64,000 bases of DNA from Saprospiraceae bacterium (GCA_016718205.1 JADKEB010000031.1:782971-846970); one strand, 5' to 3'. Positions 26,918 through 35,377 are shown, counted from the stretch's first letter. A program made the numbers and translations. The notes: generated from the sequence alone by a model not told the origin.

Positions 26918-27145
26918 TCATTTTTTAACTAATCGTAATTTTGTCTGATAATTAGGTTGCATCACCCAACATTGCTTCTTTAGGTTTTCCAATCCAAAAA
27001 ATGCTGTTCGTCTTTCACCTTCATAGTAACATTGCTCAAGCCCTAAAATATTTGTGTAAAAATCTATCGAGCGTTCAAGATTTTCAACAAACAAATGGGT
27101 TTCAAAAAGTCCTTTAATTTTAATCAACTTATCAGTTTTGTTCAT
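26918..27145 (-). pseudogene. VOC (glyoxalase-fold) protein, frameshifted fragment
   Basis: The N-terminal 55 residues (LFETHLFVENLERSIDFYTNILGL) are the first beta-alpha-beta module of the vicinal-oxygen-chelate fold, with the metal-ligand His in ETHLFV. After RRTAFF the correct continuation (WIGKPKEAMLG) lies in another frame across a run of six T, and soon ends. A complete VOC protein has about 120 residues, so the gene is both frameshifted and truncated, next to the IS3-like remnant. Its ATG overlaps the end of the small frame upstream. Confidence 0.65.
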
Positions 27146-27230
27146 CTTTTAATTTTAGCCAGTCTTCATAAGTAACTACTCTTTTTTCTTCATTCGATTT
27201 AGATTCTCCAGGCAGAGTATATTCGTCCAT
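27132..27230 (-). CDS. Possible small protein (32 aa)
   Basis: A short frame MDEYTLPGESKSNEEKR..TYEDWLKLKDEQN that overlaps the VOC start codon, an arrangement seen in translationally coupled genes. It is very hydrophilic and has no recognised domain. The frame is also open further upstream into the preceding gene, so the start is uncertain. It could instead be the tail of a broken gene. Confidence 0.3.
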   Translation of the reverse strand: MDEYTLPGESKSNEEKRVVTYEDWLKLKDEQN

Positions 27231-27244
27231 ATCTTGTTTGACAT

Positions 27245-27661
27245 CTATTTGGATTGTTCGAGCATATTGTACGCATTTACAGATTTAATTAGGAATTTTT
27301 GCTTTTTTTTATGAAATATTGACGAAGAAATCGAACAACCTAAAACAATTCCACCCAAAGGATATAAATATTTTGGCTTTAAACCTTGAAGAGCACTTAC
27401 ACCAAAAGCTATGGCACTACCATAAACCAAATAGTTGCTGATTCGTTCTTTCTTTTTATAATCTTGACTAGCCAATAAATGAGACTTAGATTTTCGATTT
27501 TTAAATAATTTGTTTTCAAATTCATTGATTGAAATTTTTTGATCATTTGAATAGTATTTTAATCCAAAAAACGACTTTTTGATGTGTAAACTATCACTAT
27601 ATTGACCTACAACAGATAGAGTGTAAATGGTAGAGAAAAATAAAAAAACTAAGAACTTCAT
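27245..27661 (-). CDS. Secreted or membrane-bound hypothetical protein
   Basis: 138 residues. An N-terminal signal peptide (MKFLVFLFFSTIYTLSVVGQ) is followed by a basic, polar region and a hydrophobic segment with small residues (about 78-120, containing AIAFGVSAL and GGIVLGCS). The end is basic. No known domain is recognised. It lies 19 bases after the type IX-secreted protein gene and probably belongs to the same transcript; the coupled lipoprotein, secreted protein and this gene form a cassette-like set. Confidence 0.55.
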   Translation of the reverse strand: MKFLVFLFFSTIYTLSVVGQYSDSLHIKKSFFGLKYYSNDQKISINEFENKLFKNRKSKSHLLASQDYKKKERISNYLVYGSAIAFGVSALQGLKPKYLYPLGGIVLGCSISSSIFHKKKQKFLIKSVNAYNMLEQSK

Positions 27662-27680
27662 TTTTAAGTATTTATATAAG

Positions 27681-29672
27681 TTATAAAATTAAAACAGAAC
27701 CATAACTATTTTCAACAGTGCAATCTATGTACCGTATTGTACTTTTCCAAGTAAATATACCAGGTTGACAATATGTATCTCTGAATCTGCCATCCCACTT
27801 TATTTCTTCTGCTGAACTAAGATTTTTTAAATTAAACATTAGATTGCCGTATCGATCATAAATACTAAAATCTATGGATTCAACAATTGCGTTTTTGAGA
27901 TAGCATTTTAAGACTTCTTGGTTTATAATATTTTTGCTCATGATATTCGCACAAATTATAGATGGCCTTTGATATACCTGAATAGATAAAGTATCCAAAG
28001 CACTGCATCCATCCTCACTTGTAGCCATTGCATAAATTGTTCCTGCTGCTTTTATTATTATAGTTTGATCTAGTCTATCATCCAATAATGAATATGGGCA
28101 TGCATCGCTCTTTTGGGTGTACGATATGTTACTTATGGGATAATTTCCGTAAATAGAAATATTATGTTCATCTCCCATTTCCTTAATTATATTTTGATCC
28201 TTAAATTTTATTTTGAATCTATCTGGATCCTGTATTTGAACATAAGCGGTGTCTGAGCACCCCAAACTATCAAAAAGTATTACTTTATACTCCCCTTCGC
28301 CAAGTCCTTTTCTATTAAGAGACTTTATGGGGATAGCATCCACGTCTATTATTTTTGTTAAATAATTTTCGTTTGCCACATTTGGAAAAATAGATAATGA
28401 TGCTTTTTTTTCTCCAAAACATACATTTTCTTTTGATTCTATTTTTTGAATATGTACATTATTATCTTCACAACATGGATTTACAAAATAATCTTTAGTT
28501 TCATTATGAAAACACGAAAATGAATCGACGGTCAATAGAGATATATTTTGTAGTCCAAAATTAGTGAATGTATGAGAAATAGTATCTACATTGTAAAAAT
28601 TAATAAATTTGTTTCCATTATTAATTTGCCAAACTACTTCCTTGAAATTTTTTGTTGTAGATGGTTCTTTCAAGAAAAATAGATTAGTAGATTTACAAAA
28701 TATCATTTTATCTTTTAAATCAGAATCAAATGTTGGTTTATCACCGTAAAGGGTCGCATCACCACTAAAATTTAAATCAAACTCTATCAAATCTGAGTAA
28801 AAATTTCTTACTACTAAATAATAAATTTCCTCTGCATTAACTGAAACAGACTTTACAAAACCATCTGCAAAGGGACCTGATTCCGATTCATCTTTAGACG
28901 AATCATTTAAGCCCGTGGATTTGCTGAATGCGTTACTGCATCTTACTAGACTTAGCTTAGAACAATCATCTTTGGATATCTCACTTTTAAATAAAACAAA
29001 ATCTAAATCATTTACAGTTTTGACATTATAATTTATAGTAAATTTAAGACTACCTTCTTTTTTAATTTTCCACTTAAACCACACTGAAGTACCAGGCTCT
29101 TCAAGGCATGTATTAGAAATTTGATTGTTGCGATTAATTTTTTTTAACTTATATTTAAATGGCAATTTTGAGCATATTTTTATAGCATTGTCGCAACTTG
29201 AGTTTTCTAATTCAATATTTTTTACACAAATATTTAAATTTTGATCTACATCTTCATTAGTTAACAATTCTATTAAGATTGTTTTATTAATTTTTAGAGC
29301 TGTAAGGGCAGTATGTAGTTGGTTATTTTTTGCACTAAATTCATTGCAGGATAACATATTAAAACCATTTATATCTTGAGTATAAACCCTAATAAAGTAC
29401 TTGGAGCTATCTTTAGGTGGTAAATTAAATTCTAGTTCAATATTGGAGTTTGTAGTAAAATATTGGAGCCATAGAGACTTTTTATAAGTTTTAAGACCAA
29501 TACGACAGAATGTTCCGGAAGAAACACTTTCATTCAGGTATAATGAATTAAAAGATATATTGAAACAAGTATCCGTATTGAGAGGTAAGGGCAGTTCTTT
29601 GAACTGCCCTTTTTGTGATAGTAATTTGAATGAGATACAAAACAATATCCCAAAAAGAAAATTTCTTTTCAT
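27681..29672 (-). CDS. Large secreted protein with type IX secretion (CHU_C-like) C-terminus
   Basis: 663 residues. A signal peptide (about 1-19) precedes a Cys-containing beta-rich region in which repeated PPC/Ig-like segments are likely (EEPGTSVWFKWKIKKEGSLKF, CSDTAYVQIQDPDRF). The last 90 residues match the gliding-motility-associated type B sorting domain: FSIYDRYGNLMFNL, then W-D-G-R-F, PGIFTW and a terminal GSVLIL strand. Such domains send proteins through the type IX system to the cell surface or medium. Its ATG directly abuts the TAA of the upstream lipoprotein gene, so the two are translationally coupled. There is no enzymatic motif. Confidence 0.8.
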   Translation of the reverse strand: MKRNFLFGILFCISFKLLSQKGQFKELPLPLNTDTCFNISFNSLYLNESVSSGTFCRIGLKTYKKSLWLQYFTTNSNIELEFNLPPKDSSKYFIRVYTQDINGFNMLSCNEFSAKNNQLHTALTALKINKTILIELLTNEDVDQNLNICVKNIELENSSCDNAIKICSKLPFKYKLKKINRNNQISNTCLEEPGTSVWFKWKIKKEGSLKFTINYNVKTVNDLDFVLFKSEISKDDCSKLSLVRCSNAFSKSTGLNDSSKDESESGPFADGFVKSVSVNAEEIYYLVVRNFYSDLIEFDLNFSGDATLYGDKPTFDSDLKDKMIFCKSTNLFFLKEPSTTKNFKEVVWQINNGNKFINFYNVDTISHTFTNFGLQNISLLTVDSFSCFHNETKDYFVNPCCEDNNVHIQKIESKENVCFGEKKASLSIFPNVANENYLTKIIDVDAIPIKSLNRKGLGEGEYKVILFDSLGCSDTAYVQIQDPDRFKIKFKDQNIIKEMGDEHNISIYGNYPISNISYTQKSDACPYSLLDDRLDQTIIIKAAGTIYAMATSEDGCSALDTLSIQVYQRPSIICANIMSKNIINQEVLKCYLKNAIVESIDFSIYDRYGNLMFNLKNLSSAEEIKWDGRFRDTYCQPGIFTWKSTIRYIDCTVENSYGSVLIL

Positions 29673-30428
29673 TTAGCAATCTGAAAATCCTGTTCCACTG
29701 AAATCACATTTACAGCCACACCAGCAACAAGCAACAACCGCAGTTATACTGCCAGCAACTATATAAATTGCCGCAGCTGCCCCTCCTGTTGCTATAATTG
29801 AACCTACTGCTACAGCTGCTGAAGCACCTACGCAAGCCCATTGGTACCACTTACATTTCCAAGAAAATCTATTTTCTACAACATCTACATTATTAGCCTC
29901 TTCATTTGCTATAGACATAAACATTTCGTACATACCTTCGATTCCTTTTTGCTCATTAATTTGTAGTACACTAACATCTCTTGAATATTTTCTTTTTATA
30001 ACGTTTAAATCTTCTTCAACTGTATCTAAATTAGTTAATTTTTTTAAATCTTCGGAAATAGACAACATTAATTTCGAGAAAGAATTACTCAGACTAGGAT
30101 AAGCCTTTGTCATTACAGTTTCGTCTTGCATGGTTACATAATCTCTTAATAAGTTTCCTTGTTTTAGATAATCGGATTGAGTTAAATTAAAATCATAGCC
30201 AGTTTGATTTTTGAAGTTAATAGCAAATTCATCAGATCCAACTCTTAAGTCTGACTTCTGTGATTGTAAGATAAATTTTGCCAAATCACTATATTTGTAC
30301 TGGATTTGCTTAATATAATTGGTACTATCAGAACATGATATGTTAAAGATAGATGAAATTAAGATTAAAACGATTATCCTAATGGGATTTTTATGTCTTA
30401 GAAAATTCAATGAAAAATTTTGTAACAT
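29673..30428 (-). CDS. Lipoprotein with Ala/Gly-rich hydrophobic and Cys-rich C-terminus
   Basis: About 251 residues using the ATG at 30426-30428. The open frame extends to 30467, but the first ATG gives a proper lipoprotein signal (IIVLILISSIFNISC). The middle (about 25-190) is alpha-helical and polar without a known domain. The final 60 residues are unusual: a Trp/Cys-containing stretch (WKCKWYQWACVG), a long Ala/Gly/Val hydrophobic segment and a Cys-rich end, CCWCGCKCDF..GFSDC. It resembles the hydrophobic tails of some small secreted peptides only in composition. It abuts the secreted protein gene (TAA directly followed by ATG). No function is recognised. Confidence 0.55.
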   Translation of the reverse strand: MLQNFSLNFLRHKNPIRIIVLILISSIFNISCSDSTNYIKQIQYKYSDLAKFILQSQKSDLRVGSDEFAINFKNQTGYDFNLTQSDYLKQGNLLRDYVTMQDETVMTKAYPSLSNSFSKLMLSISEDLKKLTNLDTVEEDLNVIKRKYSRDVSVLQINEQKGIEGMYEMFMSIANEEANNVDVVENRFSWKCKWYQWACVGASAAVAVGSIIATGGAAAAIYIVAGSITAVVACCWCGCKCDFSGTGFSDC

Positions 30429-30626
30429 ATTATAATAAATTAACTTTGGCTGCCCAGCAGTTCCCACCGTTTGACCAACATGGTCGCAGCATCTCTCAAA
30501 TTGTACTTTGCCGTCTTACTCATCTTCATCCTGTAACTCTGAACGTCTGTCTTTGATTTTCTCCGTTTCTTGTTGAGTTTATGCTTAGGATTTTAGATTT
30601 TCGAAGGACTTTTCCTCTTCAATCGA
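30429..30626. other. Spacer between the lipoprotein gene and the attC-like hairpin
   Basis: About 200 bases whose base composition is less AT-rich than the genes around it. A short minus-strand frame (MKMSKTAKYNLRDAATMLVK) is open but unsupported. No promoter motif is seen. It could be the remains of a cassette or insertion. Confidence 0.4.
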
Positions 30627-30694
30627 TGCTAACGGCCAGTACTGACGATAATGCCCGACGATTGGAGGCATATCCGTTCAGTACTTTGTTATGC
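30627..30694 (-). repeat. attC-like palindromic site after the candidate immunity gene
   Basis: On the minus strand it opens GCATAAC and closes GTTAGCA, the AAC/GTT cores expected at attC ends. Inside are AGTACTGA (30638-30645) inverted as TCAGTACT (30678-30685) and ATGCC (30651-30655) inverted as GGCAT (30667-30671), so a single strand folds into a stem with unpaired bases, as integron attC sites do. It begins 9 bases after the stop of the preceding gene, the position of attC in gene cassettes. No integrase or second site is in the window, and the outer boxes deviate from consensus. Confidence 0.4.
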
Positions 30695-30702
30695 AACGTA
30701 TA

Positions 30703-31269
30703 TTATTCATCGATCCCTAGTAAATATTTATAAAATATAATACTATCGTTTTCGCCCGAAAGATTTACAAGTTTAGTTAATAATTCTATGTTAGTTAGGG
30801 AGCGATTAATATTGTTATTAGCCAATTCGTACATACAATCTAAAAAAGACTCTGGTGTATTTGAAACATTACTAAGTATTTCATGTGTATCATAATCAAT
30901 CCAAAAAACTTTACCAGTTTCATTATAACAAAGGTAACTATCTAAAGTCCCAAAGACATATAGTCCTTCATTTAATATTAATACGTCGTCCAAAAAAGAT
31001 ATACCATTAAGTATCTTAAAAATATTCTTATTATTAAAATTTATTATTAAATTTTCAATTTCATTTTCATATTGGTAGAGATTACCTTTACTTTTATAGT
31101 AGGTTCCAGATACACATGATCTTCTAATAAATTCGTTATTAAAATCACTTTCTGAAACATATCTACTATCACCTTTTAGTGTAAATGAAATATTATCATC
31201 AAAATGATCAAAGTAATCTAAACCGGCCCTTAGCTGATTGATTTTGGCAACAAAATTTGTAGCGTCCAA
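30703..31269 (-). CDS. Candidate immunity protein (SMI1/KNR4-SUKH-like)
   Basis: 188 residues, soluble, acidic, no signal peptide. The central segment ILNEGLYVFGTLDSYLCY followed by GKVFWIDYDTHEIL and SNTPESFLDCMYEL resembles the SUKH/SMI1-KNR4 pattern, in which a Gly-containing strand is followed by a V.W.D strand and a final helix beginning with SF..FL. SUKH proteins neutralise nuclease toxins of polymorphic toxin systems. It lies directly after the large toxin-like gene on the same strand, as expected for an immunity gene. I recognise the family from pattern only. An attC-like hairpin follows its stop codon. Confidence 0.5.
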   Translation of the reverse strand: MDATNFVAKINQLRAGLDYFDHFDDNISFTLKGDSRYVSESDFNNEFIRRSCVSGTYYKSKGNLYQYENEIENLIINFNNKNIFKILNGISFLDDVLILNEGLYVFGTLDSYLCYNETGKVFWIDYDTHEILSNVSNTPESFLDCMYELANNNINRSLTNIELLTKLVNLSGENDSIIFYKYLLGIDE

Positions 31270-31301
31270 TTTTTTATATTTTTATATTATTAAAAAAAAT
31301 T

Positions 31302-33193
31302 TCAAAACTGTCTACTTTTGTACTCTATACAATCAGGATGATCATCAATAAAACAGTCTGTTAATTCAATTTTTGTTTTCTTATCTTCAGTTGTAAAAAC
31401 ATATCCTTCAAAACCTATACCTATACCAACAAATTTATTGATTTCTTCATCCCATGCGTAATCAACATAGGCTTTAAACCATGCACATCTTTTCCAACCT
31501 TTATGAAACCCCGATTTAGGCGCCTTTTCAAAAATGGCTTCATTATAAAAAGTGCATAAAATTTAGATTCTGGATCATATTTTAACTGATTTATTTTGGC
31601 AGGACCGAACCAATTTATAAAGTTTCCTGGATCTCCAGTTAAAAAACCAGTAACATTCAAAAATAAACCACACAAAGCCATTCCTTGATTTAGGTTAGTT
31701 ATTTTTTGTCTTATGGCTGCTATTTTTTGTGCTTTTGTAAAATTCTTTTCCTTCTTTGTTAAGTAATGTATGTATTTTGAATATTGGGTATGTGCTCCTT
31801 CAGGAATAGCCACACAATTTTTTCCATGATCGATATGATGATGTATTAGTTTTTGACCACTATAACTTGCATGATTTGGATTTTTTGCGATCCAGTCGTC
31901 ATCTACTATTGGGGCTAAGTTATTATTAATTTTGTTAATATTGTCAAAACTCCACATTGATTTATCTTGTAGTTTTAGTCTTTCCTTAAAGAACCATCTA
32001 CCATTTCGTTGTACACCTAAACTATTTTTAGGCGATGATTCAGGAGCTTTAGACATATCAATTTTGGGTTGAAAATTCCATAGGTTATCGGCAATATTTT
32101 GAGGTGTTACAGGATCAATTCCACCATCGACGTTTGCAAAAAAGTCGCTAATTTCAGACGAAAGATCATTTCCTGTTGTAAACGTTATTCCTGTTAAATT
32201 AAGCTTTTTGTATACGAAAGAAGTTAAAGCAAAATTAATCCCTTGATCAAAAGCTGTATCGTCTTGTGGAATAATTTTAATTTTCTCCTTAGAGATTGAA
32301 TAGTTACTTTCGTTTTCATCTAAATGTATCCATATATTATACTTATGGCTTGCAAGTGCTTCCAATTCCCTTGTTTGTAATTGACAAAAATTGAAATTGG
32401 ATGTTACAATTAGTCCTAAATCAACATTAGCGTTAAGTTCATTAACAAAGGAATTTAAATACTCACCAAGTAATATTGAATTTCCACCAATTAAAACTTT
32501 ACGGTTAGATATATCATTAACTACTGAATTCTGGAATGTTAAATTTTGTCCGAATACGGGTTGTTCTAAATTAATAAAAAATTCATCAAACCCGGACGCT
32601 ACCATATAATCAGATATACTTTCAGCTTCACATTGACTGCAAATATTTCTATTTCCAGGTTGACAACAATTTTTTATATCAACAATAATAGACTGTAGCT
32701 TCACTATTCCTTCTTTTTCTGCATTTGAATACTCGAATGGTGATTTATGCAAATTATAATATGTATTTACTGCATTTTCTACTCTATATTTTATTGCAGC
32801 TCTATTCACATCAGACAGACAACTAAAATTTCCTGTAGATGGTAAGCTAATTTCAACCCATATTCTTGAGTTACGTTTACTATCTTCATTTTGACGGCCG
32901 AACAGTAAATAATAGGGTGTGGTTGACTTTGCATCATTAATTGCAATTTGCCAAGCTGCCTGAAATCCACCTTGCATAAACTCATTTTGAGAATAGAAAC
33001 CAAAGTGATACACTTTAAATTGATTTTGAAACTCAGTTGGCATTTCATTTATTAATGAACATGCCAATGGCTCCAAAATTGATTCATACTCTGAAGTTGG
33101 GAAACCTGTTAAATCAGCTACAACTTTATAACAATTTTGTCCTGTTAAAAATGTCGAGATTAACAAAAAAATTACAAAAAAGAGATTTTTCAT
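31302..33193 (-). pseudogene. Secreted toxin-like protein with an HNH/ENDO VII-type motif, one frameshift
   Basis: Starts at the ATG 33191-33193, which gives a signal peptide (NLFFVIFLLISTFLTGQ). About 620 residues if a one-base deletion in a run of five A (31547-31551) is repaired. The uninterrupted frame ends at 31421, but the other frame continues in good coding sequence (NEAIFEKAPKSGFHKGWKR..AWFKAYVDYAWDEE) to a TGA at 31302. The N-terminal half has a caspase-like or receptor-like alpha/beta look with no firm assignment. Around residue 450, HHHIDHGKNCVAIPEGAH with a later YIH matches the His-rich core of HNH/ENDO VII nuclease toxins (LHH/WHH type). The downstream immunity-like gene supports a toxin role. 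Confidence 0.55.
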
Positions 33194-33217
33194 TTTAAAA
33201 TGTTTTTGATAAAAATA

Positions 33218-33225
33218 CAAAGATA
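33218..33225 (-). promoter_or_regulatory. -7 promoter element of the toxin-like gene
   Basis: TATCTTTG on the minus strand, 24 bases before the ATG. No TTG at the right distance upstream. Confidence 0.4.
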
Positions 33226-33656
33226 TTATTTATTTTCTTAATATGTTGCATAACTATTTAAATAAGCGACATAAATATTGCGCTTATTTTTTTTATAATT
33301 ACACAACAATCACTATATCAATACTTTATCAAATATAGGCCTATTGCGCTTATTTATCCACAATTTCCGTGTACAAACGTTTTTTATCCACTTGTACACG
33401 GATTTACCTTGTGCAACTCACACACGTTTATTATTTCGCAAAGATCATATTTATTTGCATAAGAAACATTAACAATTATGCAGATTTTTATCTATAGCAA
33501 AATGGGTGATTTGCGATTCAAAAAAAATAGCAAATGATAGTATACCAACACATTACGATTGTACAAAATATACAAATATGCCAATAAATAGCTGAATTAG
33601 CATCGAATCAAATAATGCGATACATAGTCGCAACCAAGAGATGTAGAGTATTTTTT
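33226..33656. repeat. Non-coding spacer with two inverted repeats
   Basis: AT-rich. AATAAGCG (33261-33268) is inverted at 33281-33288, and the word TGCGCTTATTT recurs near 33345. CCGTGTACAA (33367-33376) is inverted as TTGTACACGG (33392-33401) around a 15-base loop. There is no coding frame. These could be operator-like sites or remnants of a small mobile element. Confidence 0.5.
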
Positions 33657-33794
33657 TCAAATTGTGGACATTTTGGAAAAGATGCGCAAATGAAAATCGA
33701 CTATTTTTTCGGTTGTGACAAAATGGAAACCGGTATATATTGTCATTAGAATTCCCGCCACAATCAATATTATACCTATAGTTTTTGAATTCAT
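33657..33794 (-). CDS. Small single-span membrane protein (45 aa)
   Basis: MNSKTIGIILIVAGILMTIYTGF followed by HFVTTEKIVD and a short tail. One hydrophobic helix with small residues, then a conserved-looking VTTEK motif. I know similar small membrane proteins from Bacteroidota stress clusters but not their function. The C-terminal 12 residues may be out of frame, because homologues I recall continue differently after KIVD. It ends the block of small stress genes on this strand. Confidence 0.6.
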   Translation of the reverse strand: MNSKTIGIILIVAGILMTIYTGFHFVTTEKIVDFHLRIFSKMSTI

Positions 33795-33826
33795 TATTCT
33801 ACATTTATTTTTGTTAAACAGAAAAT

Positions 33827-34243
33827 TTAATTCTGAGATTCTTCAACTTTATATGTCGAAAAATAATCCTTTACGTATGCATTTTCCTGATTTTCCGTCA
33901 TTTTATCCGTAGATCTTACTTCAAATTTTATTTTGTCAAAATGATGGTCTGCCTGCATTACATGAAGCAATTCTGCTTTAGCATCAGTTGGGCCAAAAAG
34001 TAAAACCATGTCATATTCAATAATTTTATCACTCAGTTTTTTATAATACTTGGCCTGATCCTGTTGTTCCCTATTGTGTATCATCCTTTCATTCTGATCT
34101 GTATTTTTGTTCCCGTCATTTTTAAACCTGGTTGTAATGACGACGTTTTCGGTTGTGATGATTGGATCATCATATTCTATGAGGTGTGCCTGAGTATGAT
34201 CCATCCATATTCCGATTTTTCTTAATTTTTGATATTCAGACAT
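33827..34243 (-). CDS. eRF1-domain-1-like / host-attachment-like protein
   Basis: About 138 residues from the ATG at 34241-34243; the frame is open to 34294, but the earlier start adds only a Lys/Asn-rich stretch. The opening KIGIWMDHTQAHLIEY and the later YDMVLLFGPTDAKAEL with a closing KIKFEV strand match the short bacterial relatives of eRF1 domain 1. The middle is a variable polar linker. These proteins are thought to act on ribosomes or in stress, but their role is not settled. It is soluble, without a signal peptide, in a block with cupin, CsbD and DUF5670 genes. Confidence 0.6.
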   Translation of the reverse strand: MSEYQKLRKIGIWMDHTQAHLIEYDDPIITTENVVITTRFKNDGNKNTDQNERMIHNREQQDQAKYYKKLSDKIIEYDMVLLFGPTDAKAELLHVMQADHHFDKIKFEVRSTDKMTENQENAYVKDYFSTYKVEESQN

Positions 34244-34339
34244 TTGATTATTATTTTTGATGGTTTGTTTTAAATAAATGTATTTTTTAATCACATAAAT
34301 CGTGTGTAATTTTCCTAAACATCAACGTAACTTCAAAAT

Positions 34340-34678
34340 TTATTCATACCCGCTTTTTATTACCGTTAATATCATCTTAAACCGTTCATTGGCTGTGATA
34401 TAATTGGGTGCATGAGCAGGTATGACGATAGACTGCCCGGTTTTTAACAAATTTGATATCTTATTAATAACGATCTCTGCCTGCCCGTCTATAACCTGAA
34501 CAAATGTATCAAAAGGAGACGTTTTTTCTGTTAGACCTTCACCGCTATCTACTGACATGACGGTGATGTTTCCGGTAGATTTTTTAAGTATAGTTTTGAT
34601 GACCACAGAATTGGGTACGTACTCTATGATTTCCACAGTAATAAAAACTTTTGATTTTTCTACTTCCTGATTGTCCAT
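34340..34678 (-). CDS. Cupin-domain protein
   Basis: 112 residues forming one cupin barrel. Motif-1-like sequence SPFDTFVQVIDGQAEIVI and motif-2-like sequence GQSIVIPAHAPNYI are visible. The canonical metal His pair of motif 1 is replaced (PFDTF), while one His remains in motif 2 (PAHAP), so the metal site is incomplete or different. It sits between the CsbD-like gene and the eRF1-like gene. Probably a small-molecule sensor or isomerase-like protein, but the ligand is unknown. Confidence 0.8.
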   Translation of the reverse strand: MDNQEVEKSKVFITVEIIEYVPNSVVIKTILKKSTGNITVMSVDSGEGLTEKTSPFDTFVQVIDGQAEIVINKISNLLKTGQSIVIPAHAPNYITANERFKMILTVIKSGYE

Positions 34679-34707
34679 CTTGAAGTTTTTATGATTTAGA
34701 TAAATTT

Positions 34708-34735
34708 ACCACATAGCTACTTATAGCTATGTGGT
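34708..34735. terminator. Perfect 12-bp hairpin after the CsbD-like gene
   Basis: ACCACATAGCTA, four-base loop, TAGCTATGTGGT. It lies between the CsbD-like stop and the cupin start. On the minus strand no strong T run follows, so it may be a weak terminator, a processing site or an mRNA stabiliser. Confidence 0.55.
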
Positions 34736-34763
34736 ATGATTGCGTATGGGACAGTCCAATGTG

Positions 34764-34949
34764 TTAGAGAGCCAACATGATTTTGTCTAATTCTGCTTTG
34801 GGTTTACCAAGTTTTATCTCAAGTTTCCCAAGCATCTCATCTTTTTTGCCTTCTGCAAACATTAAATCATCATCAGTCAGATTGGCAAACATTTGTTTTA
34901 GTTTTCCTTTTTGCTGATCCCACATTCCTTTTACTTCTTGCTTATTCAT
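34764..34949 (-). CDS. CsbD-like stress protein
   Basis: 61 residues from the ATG at 34947-34949: MNKQEVKGMWDQQKGKLKQMF, then LTDDDLMFAEGKKDEMLGKLEIKLGKPK. This is the CsbD layout (W..KGK.K, D.....G..DE..GK...), a small helical general-stress protein of unknown mechanism. The longer frame to 35009 has no signal value and would overlap the -7 promoter element at 34997. It has its own copy of the shared stress promoter. Confidence 0.85.
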   Translation of the reverse strand: MNKQEVKGMWDQQKGKLKQMFANLTDDDLMFAEGKKDEMLGKLEIKLGKPKAELDKIMLAL

Positions 34950-34996
34950 TTTAATTTGTTTTATGCTCTTTTCAGAGACTTGATTAAATAATATTA

Positions 34997-35036
34997 CAAA
35001 GGTGGACATTTAAGTCTCCAAATCTGTTACATAATT
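34997..35036 (-). promoter_or_regulatory. Shared stress promoter motif, copy 2 (CsbD-like gene)
   Basis: On the minus strand AATTATGTAA, then CTTTG after 30 bases counted from the TTA. The spacing is identical to that of the copies at 35281, 41739 and 42496. It is 48 bases before the ATG. Confidence 0.6.
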
Positions 35037-35057
35037 GCTCAATAGATTTGCTAAATT

Positions 35058-35213
35058 CTACACCACGCGTCTACCTTGAATGACACGCAATAAAACTGCT
35101 ACTACGGCAATAACTAATAGAATATGTATGATACCACCTGCATTATATCCTATAAAACCAATCAACCATCCCAGGATAAGAATGACTGCTATGACATATA
35201 ATAAATTTCCCAT
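35058..35213 (-). CDS. DUF5670 / lmo0937-family small membrane protein
   Basis: 51 residues: MGNLLYVIAVILILGWLIGF, a Gly-Gly turn, and a second helix IIHILLVIAVVAVLLRVIQGR. This two-helix pattern with the WLIGF and IHILLVIAV segments is the family hallmark. It is a membrane protein associated with general-stress loci and has no known mechanism. Its promoter (35281-35320) is the clearest member of the shared stress motif. The gene is too short for most gene callers. Confidence 0.85.
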   Translation of the reverse strand: MGNLLYVIAVILILGWLIGFIGYNAGGIIHILLVIAVVAVLLRVIQGRRVV

Positions 35214-35280
35214 TTTAGTAAGGTTTAATGATTAATAAATTATGATAACTAAATCGTCATCATGTGTTTGATTTACATAA

Positions 35281-35320
35281 CAAAGGTAAGGTATTTAGTA
35301 CCTTTAATATTTACACAATT
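35281..35320 (-). promoter_or_regulatory. Shared stress promoter motif, copy 1 (DUF5670 gene)
   Basis: On the minus strand AATTGTGTAA, then after 30 bases from the TTG, CTTTG as part of TACCTTTG, a full -7 element. Located 68 bases before the ATG. Confidence 0.65.
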
Positions 35321-35377
35321 CATGGTATTCATTACATGATTCACTCATGCTTTTTGTGCAGATTCATTGATAAAATA

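Noticed and set aside
33715..33912. 65-codon plus-strand frame
   Set aside because: Antisense to the small membrane protein and the eRF1-like gene, both of which are better supported.
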